From Stenopsyche tienmushanensis (lineage: Eukaryota; Arthropoda; Insecta; Trichoptera; Stenopsychidae), in NCBI GenBank assembly GCA_008973525.1, contig WACJ01000182.1, positions 310,001-374,000 of the forward strand: DNA of 64,000 nucleotides, written 5' to 3'. Of this stretch, positions 33,363 to 44,123 are shown in pieces. Below the pieces are notes generated by a model. It saw only the letters and a program-made list of their open reading frames with translations. It searched no databases and was not told the DNA's origin. A program made the translations under genes and the position numbers. Each line of letters begins with the position of its first letter. The first letter of the stretch is position 1.

Positions 33363-35214
33363 AGTCATCGCTAAGGTTCATCTTTCTGGATGTTCTTATT
33401 TTTCATTTGTGTTTATTATTATCAAACCTTTTGTAGAGTTTTTTCGATAACCTGGTCATACATTTTGTTCAAATTATAGATAAGTGTAAATAGTTATAAA
33501 TTCATACAAGGAATGACAGCAGCATTATGCAGATCATGTGATAAAGTAATCGGATCATAGATCGTATCGATAAAACGACGTTTTTGTCCAGCAGTTGACG
33601 CCAATGAAGTTCTTCGAACTCTGTTTGAAATAGCTGGAGATAATAATGCAAAAAATAAATCATTCATGCATAGGCCTCTCAGGTTAAAGTACTGTATACA
33701 ATTATTATGGATGAATAAAAGATACAGCAAATGTCTTTGCAAATGAAAAAGTGAAGCCGATCCGTAGATGTGAGCTCTACGCCAAAGCAGCATAATAAAT
33801 GTACAATTATTCGAAGCAGAATTGAACATATACAATTTAAAATTCAAATAATTGCTTATTTTGTCACCTTTAAGTCTCATTTAAATGATTTGTTAGCGAA
33901 ACTTACAAAACAAGCAGGGGCTCACCGGATAAAACGCCTGCCATTTACATAATTCCGCTATTTACTCTCATGTACAAAAAAAATATTCGTTATGTATTCA
34001 ACAGAAACGTGAATGTTTTGATACTGCCTTGATATTATGATTATGTTCGATCGATAAATCATGCAGACTATTTCGTAATTGATATATCCCACAGATAGAA
34101 CGCTCGATAAGACATAATAAAACCTAAATAAAACACATCAACTTAATCCTGATAGCATCAAAGTCTGCGGTTTTACGACTCATTAATATCGTCTCTTTCG
34201 ATCGCTTCCTTTTACAGCCAGGAATTGGTTAGCAAATCATTTCTACCGAGCACTCCTACAAGCAGTGCTTATAGGACAAAGCCTTCGTCTTCAGACATTA
34301 AACTGCATTCGGTCCTAAAATAGGGAGCAATTGGATACCTCGAGAATGACTTAGATGCAATAAATGACGATTGGTGGTCGAACGTGGTCCATTCGTTTAG
34401 CTTTATCGAGTCCAGCATTGTTCGGACGTTCAACTTTGCTTTGGCGTTCATTTATATTACATTATAATATTGTTTATATGCATTAAACGATCTATTAGAT
34501 CACCTCTAATCGTGTGAAAAATATCATTAATTGCGTCAACGATATTTTAGCGCCATTAATCACGTTTAACATTCACTATTCAGAGATATTTAATAACCCA
34601 GAGCAACCTTCCACAATAATTTTAATGACAAAATGATGATGGCCATAAAAATACTATTTTAATGTGACATATCTGTTGTCGAATGTAGGCGATCTCAATG
34701 ATCATCACAGTTCTTTTTTGAAAAATAAACAGAAAAAAGCTAAAATTTTCGATTGAAAATATGTAAAAAACTAAAACTAGGTAAAAACCGTCTTTCGCTT
34801 GATTCAGTTCTTATGTCGGTTTTATTGCCGATTCATCACGATGGCAGTATTTCTTTTTATGATTGCCAAAAATCGGACCCATTATTAATTGCGTTTAATT
34901 TATTCACCTGGCTTTGTGTAAAAATAATATGATGTAATCAGTGTTATATAAGCAATTTGCACTGATTAAAAATAGTGGATGTTTGCCAAGATAAATCATT
35001 TGAAAAATAAATAACAAATGGCTCTTTCATCCACTCCATTGGATGAAATAGAAGTGTCTCATCATTTAAAAAAATGAATAATTTAGAACGTATATTATCA
35101 AAGGAAAAATAGTCGGAAAATTCGAATGATCCTGGACGTTCATCGAGTATAAAATTGTATTCATACTCCTGAAGGATAAGTGTTAAGCAATTCACGAATT
35201 AAAGAGGGATATAG
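33363..35214. other. Unique AT-rich sequence, no gene recognised
   Basis: Frames of up to 128 codons (33494-33880, minus) have no recognisable domain. The frame at 34944-35195 (minus) is acidic and aromatic but unrecognised. No repeat boundaries seen. Confidence 0.35.
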
Positions 35215-35493
35215 GGATTTTTCATCTTTAAGCCTGTTTATGTATTTTGCAATGTATTTTTGATCTAAATAATTAATTATTTTATGCAATTGGTTAAAAA
35301 AATGCTTCTGAGCTTCCAAAGTCACAAAAAATGTGTAAACGAATAAGAAATGTTATTTTGAACTTGTTGAAAATTTTGAAAAAAAATCCTTTTTGACAAC
35401 CCTGATACTTAGAACATAGGGCCTATGTGTGAAACATAGCAAAATCCCCCTTAACCTCCAAAAAAAATTTCAGACCATGTGCAAAACACCCTT
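35215..35493. mobile_element. Family B relic, palindromic short form
   Basis: The inner block is forward at 35237-35345 (TATTTTGCAATGTATTTTTG, then ATGCAATTGG and CTTCTGAGCTTCCAAAG), and the terminal block follows inverted at 35380-35493 (CCTATGTGTGAAACATAGCA, then CATGTGCAAAACACCCTTTA). This is the same join as in the relic at 500-850, so it is a real subfamily structure. T2 begins immediately after it. Confidence 0.65.
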
Positions 35494-35495
35494 TA

Positions 35496-36413
35496 CACAT
35501 GGGTCTGTTTTTATGCGATTTTGAAGTTATGCGGTTTTCAAAAAAAATGGAACCTATCCATCATTTTTCTATAGAGGACAAACTTTTTTTTATGCGAATG
35601 CGCATTAAAAAAATCTAAAATTAACACTAGTGCAAGCTACAACCGTTATAATGTGATAAGGGCGATGCTTGAGCTTAAAAGCTCAAGAATTGCATGTCTT
35701 CATATCACGATCTGCGTAAAAAATTAATGGTTAAATCGTCGTAAAGTTTAACCCTTTGAGCAGTGAGCTAATTTTAAATCATGATAAACTTAGGTGCTAT
35801 ATTTATGTGTCCACCACTTGTCATCCATATACACTTATCTGTCAGGACCGTCGCAGCATGTATGAAACATGTACATAAATAAATAAACTCTGTCGATAGC
35901 ACACAGTATTCGGTAATTTTTTCGCGTACACATAAACAATACTCTTACAATACACATGAAATCGATTCATTAGTTCATTCACATTTCATTATTAGTCGAT
36001 AAATTTGGGATAACGATCTATACAATCGTATGATGTACGCAAGATACTCTCTCCGTCGCTGTCTGTCTCTGAACTCGACGTGTAAGAATGCTCTTTCTGA
36101 ATCACTAGAATTCGGACACAACATTGTGTCTTACCTCTTTAAGGGGTTAATTAGCGGTTACCTTTTAAAAAAGACGATTTCGTGTGACAATTTTAAGATA
36201 AATATGTGGTATTTTTATTTATATGAATTTTTTTATAAACTTTTTTAATGCGGTTTTTGATACATTCTATCACGAAGATTTGAAGTTATGCGATATTTAA
36301 AAATAATGAGACCTATCACTCAGTTTTATATGTAGTTCAAGTCTTTTTTATGCGATTTTTTAATATGCGACTCCCCATGGAATGTATCTATCGCATAAAA
36401 ACAGACCCAAGTG
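35496..36413 (+). mobile_element. T2 element interrupted by a piggyBac-like MITE
   Basis: TA at 35494-35495 and 36414-36415 flank the unit. The left end is CACATGGGTCTGTTTTTATG and the inverted right end CACTTGGGTCTGTTTTTATG. Subterminal TATGCGATTT/TATGCGG motifs follow the T1 design. Without the nested 395-bp MITE, T2 is about 520 bp. The word TTTATGCGAATGCGCATTA is shared with the T2 copy at 46.7 kb. No coding remnant is recognised. Confidence 0.8.
35752..36146 (+). mobile_element. piggyBac-like MITE (family C) with TTAA duplication
   Basis: TTAA at 35748-35751 and 36147-36150 flank an element that starts CCCTTTGAGCAGTGAGC and ends CTTACCTCTTTAAGGGG. This is the family copy with the cleanest boundaries. 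Internal landmarks are CTGTCAGGACCGTCGCAGC, ATAAATTTGGGATAACGATC, GATACTCTCTCCGTCGCTG and GAATGCTCTTTCTGAATCAC. The 72-codon frame at 36030-36248 crosses the right end and is not a gene. Confidence 0.85.
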
Positions 36414-36415
36414 TA

Positions 36416-37029
36416 TATTATAGTTAATGGAATTTGAGATCTTACTATATTTTTACTAATTGAAATATATTTAATTGGATTATAACCACCATTATTTGGA
36501 ACTATTGGGAATTAGAGGAGATGAATTTGATCGATTGTGAAAAATTTTCATCAAAAGTGCGCTGTGGCGATACATAGACGTCGAGGCTCGCTATATGACC
36601 TATATAAAAACAAGAAATGCAATAAATACTTGTTTTAGGGAAAATAATTGATCTCAAATTTATGTTATTAATATGTTTACATCAAAGTTTATCAGATAAA
36701 CAATGTTCGATTAACGGAGGCTAAGTTATTTTTGCTAATTATGCATTAAATGTACGTGAGTGGATGTGGGACGATAATTTTAATAATGAAATAAATCTAT
36801 CAGAAGACAATTGGAAGACAAAGAGGCGACGTTGATGGACGATTATGAGGCATAATTAAGTAGGCATTTCCTTTATGCTGTCTCCTCAGTTTCGCAAAAG
36901 ACTTATAGCCCCAATAAAGAATCATAGATTTTTTCCGACCAGAAATGATAAACATCTCATTCGGCACAATCATAATAGATTCATACAAAACAAACAACGA
37001 CATTAGATAGATCCATACATATAGATAGG
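36416..37029. other. Unique AT-rich sequence, no gene recognised
   Basis: No element or coding domain visible. Confidence 0.35.
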
Positions 37030-37330
37030 GGGGCGGGCGTGCTGGGCCGATTAATTAGCGCGGCGTTTTCATATGCTAATGTTAATATCCCAGGCGAACA
37101 AGAAGCAGCGAAGAAGTCAGGAATAGGCCGGTGTTGCAGTGGGCGTCGAAATTTATTAATATTCCTGAGGGCGACCGGTTTTAACCGGTTTGCACCGGTG
37201 GCGACACTCTTCTGGCCTTGTGGCCGTGCCTATTGAACATTTATTTTAGACGTCTTTGAAAAACGCACCCAGCACAGTGTATCGGCCGCACTACAAACTT
37301 CTGGAATATCTCTAGAAGATTTGAACCGTG
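37030..37330. promoter_or_regulatory. GC-richer stretch, possible cis-regulatory element
   Basis: This 300-bp stretch is clearly less AT-rich than its flanks and does not resemble the repeat families. It contains AACCGGTTT (37183-37191), the consensus for Grainyhead-type factors, within the palindrome ACCGGTTTTAACCGGT (37174-37189), and a further CACCGGTG. A TTAATTAG homeodomain word and an octamer-like ATATGCTAAT lie at 37050-37080, and TTCTGGAATATCTCTAGAAG, a broken heat-shock-like array, at 37300-37320. A 65-codon frame is present but unrecognised. This could equally be an unrecognised exon or a worn repeat. Confidence 0.3.
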
Positions 37331-38509
37331 ACGTCCGTATTATTTTCGACTGTGTTATGTATGCACAATATTAAAATAAATGCACGACTAGATGCTATAT
37401 TTGAGAGCGAAGTATGCGGAAATCTAATATAATCCCTTGCTTGTATCGACGTTGTTTACGCGTATCTTGATCGATGGCTACAGGCTCAAGACATCCACCA
37501 AGAATTCGATCAATCTATTCGAACATTTTTTTTCTGCAGGAGGAAAAATATTCGCATAGAAAATGGCATCGTAAAAAATTGCAACATATTCGAGTTGAGA
37601 TAAATCCAAATTGATGAATTTGCAGCTTCAAAAACACAATTTAATTTGTGCGATTCCTGTGAAAAATATTTTTTCACAGGAAAAAATCGAATGACGATCA
37701 ATTGATTTTAATCCTTGATATTTTTTTAGTGGATTTAATAAATCGACTTAAAAATATAATCAATCGGGGATTAATATCTAATAATGAATTTCACATTCAA
37801 GTATGATAACAATTTTAACCCTATTGGACTGGAATTCGTGAGACAGAGACGGGTGTCTTGCGTCTTATCATACACTCGTGAATCGATGGCAGTCGTGCCG
37901 TAAAGATGACTTTCGTTCGTGTTGTCTTGAGAGCAGGCGTTTGTTTTGATAATTAAAATACTCACATCATTTTTATCTTCGACCAATTTTGTTATTCCCC
38001 CTTGACTGTTCTGGAGTGGTGTCATTAGCCGAGTATCAGCACTCCTTTGAAAAATTTACCCCTTTAGAAGTAAACTGGCAGGCTTGCACGATAACTCTTT
38101 CCTTTTATTTTCGCAACACTTTAATAGGCAAAAATAGCTGAACAACAGAAAGCAGATGCCATGCAAGTTGAACATTAAGAAATATTCCGAAGAAATTAAT
38201 GAATATTGTTTGCTATCAATTTTCAAAAAGACAATTTCAAAAAAGACAATTATTGAAATTTATTCAAAATAATGCTAAAATGCATAGATTTTTTTAAAAA
38301 CCTACTTTACACCATGGAATCGTCTTTATATTTTTATTTCAAAAAATGATAAACACTAATTTTGACAATGTATAGCCGTACGATGGTGTTGATGGTGGGT
38401 TGCTAAAATTGATTAAAAACTTGATTTGTTGTATTTTTTAAATTAAAATGTATCCGATTACGAATTGAATGCATTTAAAAATAATCATGCTATGAGCTAA
38501 ACGTAAATA
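37331..38509. other. Unique AT-rich sequence with one perfect hairpin
   Basis: No gene recognised. Short frames at 37510-37701 and 37771-38025 (minus) lack known motifs. Confidence 0.35.
37654..37682. repeat. Perfect 13-bp stem hairpin
   Basis: TTCCTGTGAAAAA and TTTTTCACAGGAA are exact inverted repeats separated by TAT. The stem is too short for a standard miRNA precursor. The following run of A on the plus strand gives a run of T on the minus strand, so it superficially looks like a terminator, but eukaryotic context makes this unlikely to be functional. Confidence 0.6.
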
Positions 38510-38797
38510 CAGTGTGCTCTCGATTATCCGGATTGCGGATTATCCATGTTGAAATCCGTCCTATGCTGAAAGTGCTTACTGATAAAAACCTTGGTCTTGA
38601 TAATAGAAAAGTCTGCTCCTGGACATAAGTCATTAAAAGAAAGAATAAGTGTCATATGTTGCGAAAACGCATCAGGAACCCGTAAATTTTAACTTTTTGT
38701 GATTGAGAGAGCGACCTTACTACTTCCAGCTGCTAGATGACGTTCTTTCTTTAAAGTCCTTATGACGTCCATCGAAGCATGAATCTTCGTGTGTCAT

Positions 38798-39145
38798 CAG
38801 GGCCGTAACAAGGGCGTGGCAAAGCAGACACTCGCTACGAGTGCAACTGTGTTTGGGGCGCAAAACGCAGAATACTGACCCGGTAGAGAGTCGTACAGGA
38901 TTTTTATCAGTCTTCTTTATTTTATAATAAGAGTTCGTAATCGTTCTGCAGACATATTTAGGTATGGCGTCCGATTGCGATATAGATCCGAAGGCGCTCA
39001 TTTGTCACATCAGCAGTTCGAAAAGCGGACCGATTGGACATACAAATCTTGTGGTCTTCGTTTAGGGCTTTTTGCGGCTTTTTCCATGATCTATACAATC
39101 ACGGAAGCAAATATAAAGCAACAATAAATTGGATTTTTGGGGATA
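38798..39145 (+). mobile_element. Family D copy with intact left end
   Basis: CAGGGCCGTAACAAGGGCGT starts the element, followed by GGCAAAGCAGACACTCGC, GGGGCGCAAAACGCAG, GAGTTCGTAATCGTTCTGC and a mutated form of the family palindrome (CAGTTCGAAAAGCGGACCG). The right part fades after ATTGGATTTTTGGGG near 39145. Confidence 0.65.
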
Positions 39146-39464
39146 TAGGTGATCTCCATAGGAGATCTCACTAGAGAAAGGATTTAATGTGGTGCCTTCC
39201 ACACGTGGTAAAGTAAGGATAGGATTATTTGGAAAGGTATATGATAATTTAATTATGGTTGCAAATTCAATTACTCAATCATGGGCGTCCCTGCACGACT
39301 TTATTAATCGTCTCATTTACTTTTTTAAATCCAGGAAATCAGGCTAAATCTGGATCGAGACGATCGATCAGAAATAATAATATTTCCGATCTTCCAAATT
39401 TATTGGTAAGCCACTATACCAATACTTGGTTAGATGACGTTAAGGCTGCTTAAATAAAAATGAA

Positions 39465-39600
39465 TAGTTACGCGTTGCGCAACAAAGGATTCTACTTCTT
39501 GTCTTATTTTTTTGGTTACGGGATCAAGAAAATTCCTATCAGATGGAATAAATGTATTTCTAATTAAGAGAACTATTTGGAAAAATAATATATTCTAGGT
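39465..39600 (+). mobile_element. hAT-B tail fragment
   Basis: CGCGTTGCGCAACAAAGGAT, a TTCTACTTCTTGTCTTAT block, GGGATCAAGAAAATTCCTAT and GGAATAAATGTATTTCTAAT match the 14625-14735 block of the complete hAT-B element in order. The terminal repeats are missing. Confidence 0.6.
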
Positions 39601-39759
39601 GACATTTGTATAAGCATTTTCTTAATAAACAAAGAGTATTAAAATTATGAAACAAATATGTAATGTAAATATGATATCATCGAAACTAAGTATCTGTGTT
39701 TTTCATTTATTCATGCCCTTCTTCCCCAGCATTATCCCGGATAATCGAAAGTGTACGGT

Positions 39760-40139
39760 GTACTTATTTCAGGATATTAGAGCGATTGCGTCCTGAAACT
39801 TAATTTTAATACAATAGCGTGATCATTTCTGATCTTATTCCAAGATGAATCAGGGGAATTCCCATTCTAATTATGCTTGCCTTCGTTCCGTCCCATGTCG
39901 CGGTTGCTCCACATTAAATAATGAATGTTTCAACAGTTTTGCAAGCCGAAAGGAGAGAAGGAAATTCAGGTGTGGCCATTTTAAATATGGATTAATCTCG
40001 ATTTCGGAGCTTCTTTGGCGTATCAGCAATTATTCTGGGGCTCGAAATACGTTGCGCAATTGGCTCCAAACGATATATTTTCCACATGTGATTATTAAAC
40101 TGTGTAACCTTTGCTGATTGTCGGTACTTTTTGCTTTCA
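39760..40139. other. Unique sequence, no gene recognised
   Basis: A 90-codon plus frame (39845-40117) contains several cysteines but matches no zinc-finger spacing I recognise. On the minus strand this is the DNA that follows the tRNA-like sequence and might be the body of a SINE. Confidence 0.3.
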
Positions 40140-40209
40140 GTGCGGTGCCGTTGAACCCATGACACAGTATTTCGGTTGTGACTTAACCGATTGCGCCACA
40201 GCGCCGTTA
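40139..40209 (-). tRNA. tRNA-like sequence (degenerate tRNA or SINE head)
   Basis: On the minus strand GGCGCTGTGGCGCAATCGGT followed by TAAG contains a good pol III A box (TGGCGCAATCGG), and ATGGGTTCAACGGC is a B-box-like sequence 40 bases later. The 5' half resembles insect tRNA-Asn, whose D arm reads GTGGCGCAATTGGTTAGCG. The anticodon arm is scrambled or shortened, the acceptor strands (GGCGCTG and ACCGCAC) do not pair, and no anticodon can be assigned. It is therefore a pseudogene or tRNA-derived SINE head, not a working tRNA. Confidence 0.45.
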
Positions 40210-40214
40210 ACAAT

Positions 40215-41152
40215 ACGCGATCAGAATGAAAAAAATGCTTCAACCATTAGAGATAAGGTGATAATATAACGAGCTGTCGACACTAATTTAGTTTGATATA
40301 TTTCAGTAATTAAAACGTCCACCAATTTGCTAAAGTGGTACTTTGATGACCATCTCGACGGCGATTGCCAACAAACAGGTCGATTGTTATCAACGTGCCA
40401 ATACTTAAATGATAGGCTAATTTCTTGCTCTCGATGGAGTCATTAAAGATAGTAGAACTGTAAAATCTCCAGACAAACATTAGCTATCTTATAATAGTGA
40501 TATTTCGCTGATTTAATTAGACAATTATGTTTTTACGCTAGACATATTGATAATCTTGGATCGGGATGATTTATGGCCAAGGTTACAGACATCTTTAATC
40601 GCCCATTCATTTGAGTCATTATCTTAGGTGCTTGACGCAAAGAAAACAAAGTACTTGAATCGCAAAAATATATTATTTTGTGAATCTTTATAACTTCCGC
40701 ATTTATTGAACAGTTGCAGCATGTGCTGAAGATCAGCCAATGTTTGTTATGAAAGATTTTACAGGAACGTCATATAATTTGGTTTTAATTGCTTTCCCGA
40801 ATAAAAAACGGAAATGCAAAACAATTTTTTATACAGCTTTTTCAATTTCAATCTCATTTAAAATTTACAGATCGATTCATAAAATGACTCAAAATTATAT
40901 GAACAATATTTTGTGGTGTGGAAATAAAATGATTTTTCTTGATAAACTCAATCCACAGTTTGGGTTTATTTATGGGCCATTAAAATACCAAAACCAAACC
41001 GAAAAATCTATTGACTCTCGGCCAACTTGTCGAGCCTCACATTGCATTCGTCGCTACGCTAGTTGCTTATGCCGCGTTGTTCGGCTGCTGAAATCGCACC
41101 GGGGAGGTCACTTAGAGCACAGGGCACTCATTATCATCGCAACCTCGACGAT
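40215..41152. other. Unique AT-rich sequence, no gene recognised
   Basis: The 168-codon frame at 40740-41246 is unrecognised in its first part and its last 30 codons lie inside the hAT-A copy, so it is not treated as a gene. Confidence 0.4.
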
Positions 41153-41683
41153 GATTATCGTACACCTCACCGACACGATGAAGGCTACTAAATCAAGACA
41201 TTCTCGCCGAAATCTGGATGCTTGGAAACAGTGGTGTAACTATTAATTTGCGAGCTTTGGCGATGCCTAGGAGCAGTAACTGTCTAATCAATGTATACAT
41301 ATATTCAGTACATATATGTTTTTCAAATTGTTAAATCAACCTTTCCCTACCGGTGATGTATTTACTACACCTCGACTCTACTAATGGGAATATCGATATG
41401 AAATAAAATAGATACGAGGTTCAGAATGTTTGTATTTATCCGTAATATAATTATGAATCACCTCAAAGTATTATAGAATATAAATATTCGTCTGCAGCAA
41501 CGGAAATAAATAATTTGTCGGGAAATTGGGAATTTTGCAAGTTTTAGTCCGTATCTCAGCAGAAAGGAATTTTATCAGTCACATTGATGGTGCTATACGA
41601 AAATGGGGGATCACGCGCTCATCAACTCGAGCTAGCATTTAAATATCTGATGGCGATATCTCCAACGAGTGTGGAGGCTGAGT
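41153..41683 (+). mobile_element. hAT-A copy, ends removed
   Basis: From TCGTACACCTCACCGACACG to GAGTGTGGAGGCTGAG it is collinear with the hAT-A copies, including the CCTTTCCCTACCGGTGATGT block and CAGCAACGGAAATAAAT. Its 3' part encodes SVTLMVLYENGGSRAHQLEL and AFKYLMAISPTSVEAE, the entry of the hATC domain, without interruption. A piggyBac-like sequence begins immediately afterwards, cutting off the end of the domain and the 3' terminal repeat. Confidence 0.75.
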
Positions 41684-41935
41684 TAAATAAATAAACACTG
41701 TCGATAACATAAAATATTCGATCATTTCTTCAAGCAAATTTGGGTTAACGATCTATACCATCTTACGATGTACACAGGAAGCTCTCCGTCTCTGTCTCCC
41801 ATGCACAGTTACCGAACTGCGATTTATCCATCTCTGTCTCTCTCCGAGCACAACGTATAAGAGTGCTCTTTCTGAGTTACTGGAATTCGCTCGCAAATAC
41901 GCGATCATCCTATCGTACAGGTTAGGAGTAAAAAT
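41684..41935 (+). mobile_element. piggyBac-like family C variant fragment
   Basis: Shares TAAATAAACACTGTCGATAA, AATTTGGGTTAACGATCTAT, two CCGTCTCTGTCTC/ATCTCTGTCTCTCTCCGAGC blocks and GAGTGCTCTTTCTGAGTTAC with family C. Its right part (GCTCGCAAATACGCGATCAT, then CCTATCGTACAGG) is instead shared with the fragment at 48355-48545, so it defines a subfamily. It joins hAT-A at TTAAATAA. Confidence 0.6.
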
Positions 41936-43373
41936 TATTAATATTTTAGTATGAATTACATCGATATAAAGATCAAGTTGGCAAATAAAATCGCTATGGA
42001 TTTTAATGAAATCATATAGTTACGCTCGTTTTTAGGTGCTTGCTACTTATATTGCCAGCTCATTCGTCTTTTGTTGGCATTTCATATTAATATTATGCTC
42101 AAATTTTTGTTTGGAAAGTATTAAACTATGCATATGGCAAAATTTTGAACGTTGTATTAATTAGATTTGTTTTTCATCAGCTTTTTTACTCTCATATGAA
42201 AATAGCTTTGTGAGCGAACAATGTGTGAAGGATAACGAGGGTCGTCTTTAAGTTATTGTCTTAATCCACTGCATGGCTGGATATTGCATTCAGTTGGAAG
42301 AGTCCCAATCCAGGATTACAGATCTAAGAATGGCTAAATCACATCGTTAATTTTTGATTAAAAATTTGTCTCGAGACGTAATGGTCTGGTGTGCCTTTGT
42401 AATCCACCAGTCCCTAAAACTTGGCCTTTGCTGATCCCTTCGTTGTGCTCGTTGGAAATCCAACATATCTAGTGGCACGACAATGTCATAATCTGCGGAT
42501 TAACCAAGCCCAACCGTGTTGCTTACTAATCGCATAATTGGCCAATAATGACATTTACATGCAAACGTTCGACTTAAGTGCGACAGACTTCGAAAATCAG
42601 TCAGAGGCGTCGATCGTGCTTATAAATATTGATGGGATCCAATGACATTTAATCCAATCATCCATAGGAAAAACAAACAAGTCGGAAGATTGTCTTCGAA
42701 TGTTGACACCGCAGATGGCGCCGATATTGCCACATTGACACTTTATCATAAACATGCATGATTGAAGTAAATACTCGACATTTGCATATATCGCCGAGGA
42801 CGAGTTAACTCGTGGGCGTATCACCAAAGTTTCAGTTTCGTAACCCGAATTTATTGTGGTAATTCAAAAGCGTGGAATCGCCGGGGTGATCCGATTTGAC
42901 CCCTGGGCGGGTCAATGTGACCCCTTCGTAAATCCCGGGAACAATACGAGGAATTTTGTTATGAGGAGAAAAATATATATTGAAATATGTGTTTACGAAT
43001 AGAAACGCAAAGACGGATGAGCCCCGACGTAAAACGCGTCCACAAAAAGCTTAGAAATATAATTCACTTAGACGAGTATGATTTAAGTCGTGTGTCGGTC
43101 TATAAAAGCAATTTGTTTTTATTGAGGGCATAAAGTAAAAATGTGTCGTGTTGAAAATATTTTTATCTTTTATGTACTGGCCATATATTCATATTTGATC
43201 TTTTTGAAAGACATCATGCGATATATTATAGAAGATTCCCTTTGAATCGAGAATTTGGATGTCTTTAATATCGAACGTGTAGCGACGCGGTAAATTATTG
43301 TATGAAAATTGACAAAATCATCATCCGTTTTTAATTAAAATGCATACTGTATTATTAAATAATAATGAATTTA
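41936..43373. other. Unique AT-rich sequence, no gene recognised
   Basis: One inverted-repeat patch at 42877-42926 (GGGGT...GACCC...GGGTC...ACCCC) stands out in GC content. No coding domain or element termini were recognised. Confidence 0.35.
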
Positions 43374-44123
43374 TTAGGTTGATGCATAAGTTATTAGCAT
43401 TTTGGAGCAAAATAAATGAAGACGAAATTTTTGTTGCAATTTTGAATTTATTTTTCAAAGAGTGTTAGATTAATATGAAGAAATGATGAATTGTTAGAGA
43501 CAATATAGGTAATATTATAGGAGACCAACAAGAGATTTCTTGAAGCTTTTCATTCAAATTCATTGACTCATCACTATACTGTTTTGCTATGACAGTTTCT
43601 CATGATCTCAATAGCTCATGGTAAATGAGTTTTTGAATCCCACTAAAAACACAAAAGCAATTTTTAACAAGAATGTACCTTTGACATGGATGTAGTCTAT
43701 TGACCAAAATTTTCTCAAGATCTTGGTCTTTAATGGTTGTCATAATATGCCTATTTTATACCACCAGATATTATCAATATATATTTTTGAAAGTTGATCT
43801 TTAGCTTTTATTTTGAATGATTTTCCAGCTACCAATCTAAATCTATTTCGGGTTTGTCATATATTTGTTCACTTATCAGACGTTAAAAAAGTCATGAAGC
43901 TGATATAAGATGGTGATTGCTGAATTGAGTTCATCAACGATATAATTTTATTTAAACAACACACGCAATTTTCATACTAAGCAGCACACATTGCACCTCA
44001 TTTTGGGTTCTTATTCAGAACACATGAGCTATATATATATATTTTTTCATAGCAAAAATGAGCTTGTTATAAATTCAAACATCATAAATTCAATTGCTAA
44101 TGCATATGTATGATTCAATTTAG
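43374..44123 (-). mobile_element. mariner relic (mellifera-like), internally deleted
   Basis: TA at 43372-43373 is followed by TTAGGTTGATGCATAAGTTA, which closely resembles mariner inverted repeats of the mellifera group. The other end, GCTAATGCATATGTATGATT followed by CAATTTAG, is a worn inverted copy. The unit is about 750 bp, against roughly 1.3 kb for a complete mariner. Coding remnants read on the minus strand place the transposase gene in that orientation. Confidence 0.7.
43550..43700 (-). pseudogene. mariner transposase fragment
   Basis: The minus strand reads RLHPCQRYILVKNCFCVF, then (with a frameshift) GIQKLIYHELLRS, a stop, ETVIAKQYSDESM. This aligns by eye with the mariner stretch in which a K..LHP.KVM.SVWWD segment leads to GI.YYELLP....INSD.YCQQL. 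The WWD tryptophans and the second catalytic aspartate region are lost, and in-frame stops are present. Confidence 0.65.

Larger units (their letters stand above)
38510..39758. mobile_element. Possible composite family H (pogo-like) element
   Basis: A left end CAGTGTGCTCTCGATTATCC follows TA at 38508-38509, and an inverted end (CCGTACACTTTCGATTATCC) closes near 39758, in the correct opposing orientation. The enclosed 1.25 kb contains a family D copy (38798 onward) and a hAT-B fragment (39465 onward). If those are later insertions, the host would be a short pogo-type element. The ends are diverged from each other, so they could instead be two unrelated fragments. Confidence 0.4.

Noticed and set aside
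40740..41246. 168-codon frame
   Set aside because: Its end lies in non-coding hAT-A DNA and the first part has no recognisable motif or coding-like composition.
44031..44042. TA dinucleotide run as a microsatellite
   Set aside because: Very short; expected in AT-rich DNA.
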